DNA of 64,000 nt from Jatrophihabitans sp. (GTDB taxonomy: Bacteria > Actinomycetota > Actinomycetes > Mycobacteriales > Jatrophihabitantaceae), in NCBI GenBank assembly GCA_036389035.1, contig DASVQQ010000007.1:124001-188000 (forward strand), given 5' to 3'. A program made the position numbers and the translations under genes. The notes beneath the pieces were generated by a model. It had not been told where the DNA came from. It made no database searches and saw only the letters and a program-made list of their open reading frames with translations. Positions 9,894-17,500 of the stretch are shown here, piece by piece; the stretch's first letter is position 1, and the number at the start of each line of letters is the position of its first letter.

Positions 9894-11771
9894 GTGGACA
9901 TCGCGGTCGGTTTGGTGATTCTGGTGGCGGCGGGGGCCTTGCTGGCCGCGGCGGCCCGCCAGTTCAGGGTCTCCGAGCCGCTAGTGCTCACCCTCGCCGG
10001 GGTCGCCGGTTCGTACCTGCCGTTCGTGCCGGACGTGGCGCTGACCTCGGACCTGGTGCTGTTGGGACTGCTGCCGCCGCTGCTCTACACCACTGCGATC
10101 CGGACGTCCCTGGTGGACTTCAAGGCGAACCGGCGCTCGATCGGCTTGCTGTCGGTGGGCCTGGTGCTGTTCACCGCCTTCGGAGTGGGACTGGTCGCCT
10201 GGCTGCTGCTGCCGGTGCCGTTCGCGGCGGCTGTCGCACTCGGCGCGGTGGTGGCGCCGCCGGACGCGGTGGCGGCCACCGCGATCGCCCGCCGGGTCGG
10301 GATGCCTCGCCGGGTCGTGACCATCCTCGAAGGGGAGTCCCTCTTCAACGACGCCACCGCGTTGGTGACGCTGCGCACCGCCATCGCCGCCTCGGCCGGT
10401 TCGGTGACCGTGCTGCACGCGGCCGGTGACTTCTTGCTGGCAGCGGGCGGCGGGGTGGCGATCGGCGTCGGGGTGGCGCTGGTGCTGGGAACGTTGCGTC
10501 GCCGGATTACCGACCCGGTGCTCGACACCACGGTCTCGTTCCTGGCGCCGTTCCTGGCCTTCCTGCCCGCTGAGAAGATCCACGCCAGCGGCGTGATCGC
10601 GGTGGTGGTCGCCGGCCTGATCCTGGGTCACCGGGCGCCGGTCTGGCAGAGCGCGGCCTCCCGGATCGCCGAGCGCACCAACTGGCGCACCGTCGATTTC
10701 CTGCTGGAGAACTCGGTCTTCCTGCTGATCGGGCTGCAGGTGCGGGTGATCGTCGACAACGCCTGGCGCTCGCCGCTGAACCACTGGCACCTGATCGGCT
10801 CCTGCCTGGCGATCCTGGCGACGGCGATGCTGCTGCGCCCGCTCTGGGTCTTTCCGGCGGTGTACTTGCCCCGCAAGCTGTCCCGCCGGGTGCGCGAGGC
10901 CGACCCCGCTCCGCCCTGGCGGTACCCGGCGGTCATCTCGTGGGCCGGCATGCGTGGAGTGGTAACGCTGGCCGCGGTGTTCCTGCTGCCGGCCGACATT
11001 CCTTATCGTGACGTGCTGGTGCTGGCCGCGCTCGTCGTGGTCGGCGGCACCCTGCTGCTGCAGGGCGCCACGCTGCCCTGGGTGGTGCACCGGTTGGAAC
11101 TGCGCGGCCCCAGCCGGGCCGAGGACGCGCTGCAGGAAGCCGGTCTGATGCAGCAGGTCACCGACGCCGGGCTGCGGGCGCTGGAGGAGCACTCCGATGA
11201 GGACACCCCGGCCGAGGTGATCGAGGGCCTGCGCCACCGGGTCGGGCACCAGGTGAACGCGGCCTGGGAGCGGCTGGGTCCCGACGAGTCGGACCTGCTG
11301 ACGCCCAGTGAGCACTACCGGCGGCTGCGGCTGGTGATGTTGCAGGCCGAGCGCGAGGAACTGCTCAAGGTGCGAGACTCCGGGGTGCTCGATCACGAGG
11401 TGCTGCAGGCGGTGATGCGGGTGCTGGACCTGGAGGAGTCGCTCATCGACCGGTTCGACGAAGGCGAGGACGAATTGCCACGCGACGAGCCGTTACGCAG
11501 CCAGATCAACGGCAACGACTGCGAGCACCTGGAAGCCGCGCCGCTGACCGTCCGACCGGACACTCCCGGCCGGTGCCAGGAATGCGAGGACGAGGGACTG
11601 AGCTGGGTGCACCTGCGGATGTGCCTTACCTGCGGGCACGTTGCCTGCTGCGATTCCTCCGACGGAAAGCACGCCGATAAGCACTACTCCAGCACCGAGC
11701 ATCCGGTGATGCGCAGCGTGGAGTCCGGTGAGGCGTGGCGCTGGTGCTACGTCGACTCGCGGTTGGGCTGA
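9894..11771 (+). CDS. Na+/H+ antiporter (CPA1/NhaP type) with C-terminal UBP zinc finger
   Basis: The product is 625 residues. Residues 1-405 are hydrophobic membrane segments of a CPA1 exchanger, including GAVVAPPDAVAATAI and LEGESLFNDATALV, where the Asp residues belong to the cation site. Residues about 420-530 are a helical cytoplasmic region. Residues 538-625 contain a ubiquitin-protease-type zinc finger with Cys/His ligands in DCEHL, CQEC, CLTC, ACC and paired His. Start is a GTG. Actinobacterial antiporters with this finger are known; what the finger binds is unclear because these bacteria lack canonical ubiquitin. Likely role: pH and sodium homeostasis at the cytoplasmic membrane. Confidence 0.9.
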   Translation: MDIAVGLVILVAAGALLAAAARQFRVSEPLVLTLAGVAGSYLPFVPDVALTSDLVLLGLLPPLLYTTAIRTSLVDFKANRRSIGLLSVGLVLFTAFGVGLVAWLLLPVPFAAAVALGAVVAPPDAVAATAIARRVGMPRRVVTILEGESLFNDATALVTLRTAIAASAGSVTVLHAAGDFLLAAGGGVAIGVGVALVLGTLRRRITDPVLDTTVSFLAPFLAFLPAEKIHASGVIAVVVAGLILGHRAPVWQSAASRIAERTNWRTVDFLLENSVFLLIGLQVRVIVDNAWRSPLNHWHLIGSCLAILATAMLLRPLWVFPAVYLPRKLSRRVREADPAPPWRYPAVISWAGMRGVVTLAAVFLLPADIPYRDVLVLAALVVVGGTLLLQGATLPWVVHRLELRGPSRAEDALQEAGLMQQVTDAGLRALEEHSDEDTPAEVIEGLRHRVGHQVNAAWERLGPDESDLLTPSEHYRRLRLVMLQAEREELLKVRDSGVLDHEVLQAVMRVLDLEESLIDRFDEGEDELPRDEPLRSQINGNDCEHLEAAPLTVRPDTPGRCQECEDEGLSWVHLRMCLTCGHVACCDSSDGKHADKHYSSTEHPVMRSVESGEAWRWCYVDSRLG

Positions 11772-11773
11772 GC

Positions 11774-12079
11774 TCAGGTGGTGCGGTTGGCCTCGAAGTA
11801 GGCGGCCAGCGCCTCTTCGACGATGGTCACCCGGTTGGTGGGCACTCCGCGGCGGGCGCCGAGGATCACCGACACCCGGTCGAGCTGGCGGTAGAGGTCG
11901 GCCCGGATCCGCAGGTTCAACTGCTCGGTCTCCGGCTTCAGGCCGCCGGCCTGCGCGTTGGCCGGAGCCCCCGAGAACATCGCGCTGCTGTGGGAGGCGC
12001 TGCCATTGGCGGCACCGTTGACCCGTTCAGGCGGCAGGTCGCTCTGGGCGGCTGCCGGGTGGTTTTCAGCAGTGCTCAC
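11774..12079 (-). CDS. Small protein with ribbon-helix-helix-like C-terminus
   Basis: This is a 101-residue protein. The first 55 residues are low-complexity, rich in Ala, Ser, Asn and Pro. The last 45 (LNLRIRADLYRQLDRVSVILGARRGVP...VEEALAAYF) resemble a ribbon-helix-helix DNA-binding domain: a strand followed by two helices. I chose GTG at 12079 because GGAGA stands eight bases upstream; an ATG at 12094 would add five residues but has no site. It converges on the antiporter gene with two bases between the stops. A regulatory role is inference. Confidence 0.55.
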   Translation of the reverse strand: MSTAENHPAAAQSDLPPERVNGAANGSASHSSAMFSGAPANAQAGGLKPETEQLNLRIRADLYRQLDRVSVILGARRGVPTNRVTIVEEALAAYFEANRTT

Positions 12080-12169
12080 AGGGTAATTCTCCATTGGTCA
12101 GTCGAAACGGCGCCGATCTTGACGGTCGCCGGAAAGGTGCTACCGGCGCTGCCGGCCGGAGCGAAGGTG

Positions 12170-12403
12170 TCAGGCCTTGCCGGGGTCTGGCTTGGGCATC
12201 AGTCCGTGCAGCGTGGGCACGCCCCGGACGTTCACCATGGACGGTTGCGCGCGGCCTTCGGCTACCAATTGCTTGGCATGCAAGGCGATCAGGTCTGAGC
12301 TGACGCCGAACCGGCGGGCCAGGTCACCGAAGGTGGCGGGCCTTCCGGAGGCATTCATGCCCTGTAGAACGGTGAGAATCTGCAATTCCATATCGATGGG
12401 CAC
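12170..12403 (-). CDS. Small winged-helix-like protein
   Basis: This protein has about 77 residues. Its core, LQILTVLQGMNASGRPATFGDLARRFGVSSDLIALHAKQLVAEGRA, reads as a compact winged helix-turn-helix with a recognition helix around SSDLIALHAKQL. No effector domain is present. The start is uncertain: GTG at 12403 or ATG at 12391, neither with a good ribosome site; the open frame extends upstream to 12529 through a terminator and is not believable there. Together with the RHH-like gene downstream it may be a small regulatory pair. Confidence 0.55.
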   Translation of the reverse strand: MPIDMELQILTVLQGMNASGRPATFGDLARRFGVSSDLIALHAKQLVAEGRAQPSMVNVRGVPTLHGLMPKPDPGKA

Positions 12404-12429
12404 AGTCTCAGAGTAGCCCCCGAGACCGG

Positions 12430-12463
12430 AAAAAAGCGGGCCGCCCAGAAAAAGGCGGCCCAC
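12430..12463 (-). terminator. Intrinsic terminator with T6 tail
   Basis: On the minus strand a 10-bp stem (GTGGGCCGCC with GGCGGCCCGC, one T-G pair) with an 8-base loop is followed directly by six T. It is the clearest intrinsic terminator in the window. It sits 10 bases after the stop of the short ORF at 12474 and before the winged-helix gene, so it ends a short transcript or acts as an attenuator for that gene. Confidence 0.8.
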
Positions 12464-12473
12464 TTCCGGTCTG

Positions 12474-12509
12474 CTAGTCGTCCCAGGGACCGTAGTCGTC
12501 GGTATCCAC
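12474..12509 (-). CDS. Possible 11-residue micropeptide (or end of a 30-residue one)
   Basis: A GTG at 12509 is preceded by AAAGGAAG with ideal spacing (8 bases) and opens an 11-codon frame coding MDTDDYGPWDD (GTG read as Met), stop TAG at 12474-12476. The same frame is open from an ATG at 12566, which would give 30 residues starting MAAACIPGPP. The peptide is acidic with Tyr and Trp. It is followed at once by a strong terminator. I do not recognise the family. Translation is not proven; the transcript could instead be a small RNA or leader. Confidence 0.35.
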   Translation of the reverse strand: MDTDDYGPWDD

Positions 12510-12649
12510 GACAGTCTTCCTTTCACCATCGACCTTCGGCGGGCCTGGGATACAGGCAGCCGCCATCGGCCGTTCTACTACCTGCTTGGGGCGCGTGTCT
12601 TGTGCCGCTCACAGACCAGGCGCGTCGTGACGTTCAACCGTGCAGGTCA

Positions 12650-12708
12650 TTCACACGTGAACTGCGCTACCTGACAGCCGCTAGGTGGGCTGCTGAGAGA
12701 ACACTATA
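12650..12708 (-). promoter_or_regulatory. Candidate promoter and operator of the short unit
   Basis: On the minus strand TATAGT at 12708-12703 fits a -10 hexamer; no good -35 is seen at 17 bases. About 40 bases downstream TTCAC-AC-GTGAA (12650-12661) is a perfect 5-bp inverted repeat. With the terminator at 12430-12463 this would frame a transcript of about 270 bases. Confidence 0.3.
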
Positions 12709-12754
12709 CAGACCACGACGGGCGCCGTTGCCAGAATGCCTGAAAAGGGACGGA

Positions 12755-14278
12755 TCAGAAGCCGGTGCGGCGCCCGCGTGGCCGGGCGCTGGCCGAGAAC
12801 GCGGCCGCGCCGGTCGTCCGGGTGCCCGCCGGCCGGCTCTCGCTGGTGTGGATCGGGGTGCCGGACTTGGCCGCCGACCCCCGTCCGGAGGAGGCGCGAC
12901 CCGACGCCGGACGTCCGACTGAGCCCCGGCCCGACGCGCCCTGGCCGGCGTTGCGGCCACCTGATCCGGTACCCGCCGGCTTGCCGCGACCGCCCGAGCC
13001 GCGCCCGGAAGCGCGCCCACGTGCCACCGGCTCGGTGGTGCTGGAACCGGCCGGGGGTGTCACGAACGCCCGCTCGCCCGGAGCCAGCTCGGCCAGCAAC
13101 GGGTGTCCCGGGCGCAACCGGGTGATCGTCGGGCTGATCGCCGCCCGCCGGGTCAGGTCCCGGACGTCGGCGACCTGGTCGTCGGTCATCAGCGTGATCA
13201 CCGTGCCGCCGGCGCCGGCGCGCGCGGTACGCCCCGACCGGTGCAGGTAGGCCTTGTGCTCGATCGGCGGGTCCGCGTGCACCACCAGGTTGACGTCATC
13301 GACGTGGATGCCGCGGGCCGCGATATCGGTGGCCACCAGGGTGTGGGTGCTGCCGTCGGAGAAGGCCTCCAGGTTGCGGGTCCTGGCGTTCTGGCTGAGA
13401 TTGCCGTGCAGTTCGACCGCCGGCACGCCCGAGGCGATGAGCTGCCGGGTGAGCTTCTTGGCGCCGTGCTTGGTGCGGGTGAAGACCAGCGTGCGTCCGG
13501 GTGCGGCGGTGAGCTCCACCAGCACCGGCAGCCGGTCATCGGCGGCCGCCAGGTGCAGCACGTGGTGTGACATCTGCGAGACCGGTGACTGGGCCGAGTC
13601 GACGCTGTGCGTGATCGGGTTGGTGAGGTACCGCTTGACCAGCACGTCGACGCCGGCGTCCAGGGTGGCGGAGAACAGCATCCGCTGGCCCGAAGCCGGC
13701 GTCCGGTCCAGCAGCCGCCGGACCGAGGGCAGGAAGCCCAGGTCGGCCATGTGGTCGGCCTCGTCCAGCACGGTGATCTCGACCTGACTGAGGTCGGCGT
13801 GACCGCTGGAGATCAGGTCCTCCAGCCGGCCCGGGCAGGCCACCAGGACGTCCACGCCGGCCCGCAGGCCGGTGATCTGCGGATTGGCTCCGACACCGCC
13901 GAAGACGGTGAGGGTGCGCAAGGACAAGGCTTGCGCCAGCGGCGCCAGGGCCGTTTCAATTTGGCTGGCGAGCTCACGGGTCGGGGCCAGGATCAGTGCC
14001 CGCGGGCTCTTGGGACGCCGGGGTTTGCTGTTGCTGGCCAACCGGGCGAGCACCGGAAGGGCGAAAGCGTAGGTCTTGCCGGAGCCCGTCCGGCCGCGGC
14101 CCAGCACGTCGCGGCCGGCGAGTGAGTCAGGAAGCGTCGCGTGCTGGATCGGGAACGGCGCGGTGATGCCGTTGGCGGCCAGCACGGCCACCAACGCGCT
14201 CGGCACGCCGAGTTCGGCGAAACCTGCTGAAGTTGGGTGAGAAGGGGACATGGACGAACGAGGGCGGTTGACCGCCAT
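12755..14278 (-). CDS. DEAD-box RNA helicase (RhlE-like) with Gly/Arg/Ser-rich tail
   Basis: The protein has 507 residues. The two RecA-like domains carry the Q motif (PIQHATLP), motif I (GRTGSGKT), PTRELA, DEAD (LDEADHM), SAT, and HRSGRTARAG of motif VI. The last 100 residues are a disordered tail of RGSGGRG- and SGRGS-type repeats that would bind RNA nonspecifically. The ATG at 14278 has GGAG eight bases upstream; a second ATG at 14251 is possible. The open frame continues far upstream antisense to the carboxylase gene, which is not coding. The enzyme unwinds short RNA duplexes in ribosome or mRNA metabolism. Confidence 0.9.
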   Translation of the reverse strand: MAVNRPRSSMSPSHPTSAGFAELGVPSALVAVLAANGITAPFPIQHATLPDSLAGRDVLGRGRTGSGKTYAFALPVLARLASNSKPRRPKSPRALILAPTRELASQIETALAPLAQALSLRTLTVFGGVGANPQITGLRAGVDVLVACPGRLEDLISSGHADLSQVEITVLDEADHMADLGFLPSVRRLLDRTPASGQRMLFSATLDAGVDVLVKRYLTNPITHSVDSAQSPVSQMSHHVLHLAAADDRLPVLVELTAAPGRTLVFTRTKHGAKKLTRQLIASGVPAVELHGNLSQNARTRNLEAFSDGSTHTLVATDIAARGIHVDDVNLVVHADPPIEHKAYLHRSGRTARAGAGGTVITLMTDDQVADVRDLTRRAAISPTITRLRPGHPLLAELAPGERAFVTPPAGSSTTEPVARGRASGRGSGGRGKPAGTGSGGRNAGQGASGRGSVGRPASGRASSGRGSAAKSGTPIHTSESRPAGTRTTGAAAFSASARPRGRRTGF

Positions 14279-14500
14279 AACAAGAACTCCAGAGCTAGAA
14301 GGTCGTCCTGCCCGGCGCAGACCAGCGGTCGCGGCGCGTGGTGTGGGACCAAAGTGAGCCGGAGGCAGAACTGAACCGGCTACCGAGAAGCACTCTACCC
14401 TGCCGGCGCCTTCGACGTTGCCGCCCTGCGCTCGGGTAGCTCGCTGGCCAGGGGTCAGCCGATAGGGTGAGGCGTCACCCAGAAAACAGGAGGACAGCCG

Positions 14501-17500
14501 GTGTTCAGGCGGATTGCGATCGTCAATCGCGGAGAGGCCGCGATGCGGCTCATCCACGCCGTGCGCGAGTTGAATGCCGCCGGTGGCGAACAGATCGAGA
14601 CAGTGGCGTTGTACACCGACGCCGAGAGCTCGGCCAAGTTCGTCCGGGAAGCCGACCTCGGGTACCCGATCGGCCCGGCCTCGGCTCGTCCCTACCTCGA
14701 TTACCAGGTGCTCGAGCGGGCGCTTCGGGAGACCGGCGCGGACGCCGCCTGGGTGGGGTGGGGCTTCGTCGCCGAGGACCCGGCGTTCGCCGAGCTGTGC
14801 GAGCGGCTGGGGGTCACCTTCATCGGGCCCAGCCCCGAGGCGATGCGGGCGCTGGGCGACAAGATCGGCTCCAAGCTGCTGGCCGAGAAGGTCGGCGTGC
14901 CGGTCGCGCCGTGGAGCCAGGGAGCGGTCGATGACCTGCGCTCGGCGCTGACCAAGGCCGAGACGCTGGGCTATCCGTTGATGCTCAAGGCCACTGCCGG
15001 CGGCGGCGGCCGGGGAATCCGGGTGGTGCGCTCGGCGCAGGAGCTGACGGCAGCCTTCAACCAGACCCGGGATGAGGCCGTCCGGGCCTTCGGCAGCGGC
15101 GTGATGTTCCTGGAGACCATGCTGTCGGGCGCCCGGCACGTGGAGGTGCAGGTGGTCGCCGACGGCCAGGGCGCCGCGTGGGCCATCGGGGTGCGGGACT
15201 GCTCGGTGCAGCGGCGCAACCAGAAGGTGATCGAGGAGTCCTCGTCGGTGGTGCTGGCGCCGCACCAGGTCGCGGAGCTGAAGGCCTCGGCCGAGCGGCT
15301 TGCCCTGGCGGTGGACTATCGCGGCGCCGGCACGGTGGAGTTCCTCTACCGCCCCTCCGACGGGATGTTCGCCTTTCTCGAGGTCAACACCCGCTTGCAG
15401 GTCGAGCACCCGATCACCGAGCTGACCACCGGGCTGGACCTGGTCAAGATGCAGATCGAGGTCGCCGCCGGCGGCCGGCTGATCGGCCAGCCGCCGGTCG
15501 AGCTCGGCCACGCCGTCGAGGCCCGGCTCAATGCCGAGGACCCGGATCGGGACTTCGCCCCGGCGCCGGGCCGGATCGCCCTGCTGGACCTGCCGGACGG
15601 GCCCGGGGTGCGGGTCGACACCGGGTTCAGCACCGGTGACTCCATTCCCGCTGACTTCGACTCGATGATCGCCAAGATCATCGCCCACGGCCGGACCCGG
15701 GACGAGGCGCTGGCCCGGTTGCGCCGCGCGGTGCGCGACACCACCGTCATCATCGAGGGCGGGGCGACCAACAAGAGCTTCGTGCTGGACCTGCTGGCCG
15801 AGCCCGAGGTGATCGCGGCGACCGCGGACACCGGCTGGATAGACCGCACCAGGGCCGAGGGCGGGTTGGTGTCCCACCAGCACGCCGGCATCGCGCTGGT
15901 CGCCGCCGCCATCGAGGCCAACGAGGTGGAGGAGCGCGCCGAGCGGCTGCACTTCTTCGCCACCGCCCACGGCGGCCGGCCGCAGGCCCGGCACAAGGTC
16001 AGCCGGGCGATCGACCTGACCCTGCGCGGCGCCAGCTATCGGGTGAACGTCTCGCAACTGGGGCCGGATCGCTACCGGGTCGGGGTGGCCAAGGACGGCG
16101 AGGTCCGGACCGTGGACGCCCGGATCGAGCGGTTGAACAGTTACGTCAGCCGGCTCGAGGTCGGCGACCAGCGCTACCGGCTGGTCAGCGCGACCCACGG
16201 GATCATCAACCTGATCGAGGTCAACGGGGTGACCCATCGGGTGAGCCGGGACGAGGGCGGCGTGCTCCGCTCACCGGCGCCGGCCCTGGTGGTGGCCGTT
16301 CCGGTGGCCGTCGGCGACGAGGTGCCGGCAGGCGCCCCGGTGCTGGTGCTGGAGAGCATGAAGATGGAGACGGTGCTCTACGCCCCGTTCCCGGCCCGGG
16401 TGCGCGAGCTGCTGGTCTCCACCGGCGGGCAGGTCGAGACCGGCACTCCGATGGTGCGCCTGGAGCCGCTCGTGGAAGCCGACGGCGCCGCTGAGAGTGC
16501 GCCGGCAGAAGCCGAAGCGCTGGTACTGGAACTTCCCACCGGCCGCAGCGGATCCGCCGCGGCCCGGGCCGCCGGCTGCCTGGGCGACCTGCGCAGCCTG
16601 CTGCTGGGCTTTGACCTGAGTGACTCCGACGCCGACCGGACGCTGAGCGCCTACCAGCGTTTCCGGGCCGAGCTGGCCAGCGGCGGCCACTGCCCGGTGA
16701 CGGCCGAACTCGGCGTGTTCCGCGCCTTCGCCGACCTCTGCGAGCTGAGCCGCAACCGGCCCGGCGGCGAGGAGGTGCCCGGCGAGCGGATGCACAGCCC
16801 GCGCGAGTACTTCCACTCCTACCTGCACAGCCTGGACGTCGACCGCGAGCAGTTGCCCGACGCCTTCCGGCGGCGGCTGTCCCAGGCGCTGACCCACTAC
16901 GGGGTCACCGAGCTGGAGCGCACGCCAGCGCTGGAGGAGGCCGTTTACCGGATCTACCTCGCCCAGCCCGGCGCGTCGGCGCACCTGCATCTGGTCACCT
17001 CGCTGCTGCAGCAGTGGATGCTGGACGACGCCCCCGGCGACGAGATCGCCGAGCAGGTGCGCGACGTGCTCGAACGGCTGATCGCGGCCACCCAGTTGCG
17101 CTACCCGGTGGTGGGCGACCTGGCCCGCAGCGTCCGCTTCCGGTGGTTCGACCAGCCGTTGGTGGACGCCGTCCGGGCGTCGGTGCTGGCCGGGGTGCGT
17201 GACGAGCTCCGGTACCTGGCGGCCAATCCGGGCGCGCGGGACTACGCGCGGCGGATCAACGCGCTGGCCGCGATCCCGGAGCAGATCGTCCGGTTCCTGG
17301 CCGAACGGCTGGAGGCCGGCATCGGTGAGCACGAGCCGATGCTCGAGGTGCTGGCACGCAGGCACTACCGCGAGTACGAGCTGCACGACCTGCGCGGCCT
17401 GCACGCCGCGGACCGGCCGTTCGTGGTGTGCGACTACACCCTCGACGATCGACCGACGCACCTGGTGACCACGGTGGCAGAGCTGGCCGAGCTGGTGCCG

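Noticed and set aside
14279..16237. N-terminal extension of the DEAD-box helicase frame up to 16237
   Set aside because: It runs antisense through the biotin carboxylase domain of the carboxylase gene; the helicase starts at 14278 with a ribosome site.
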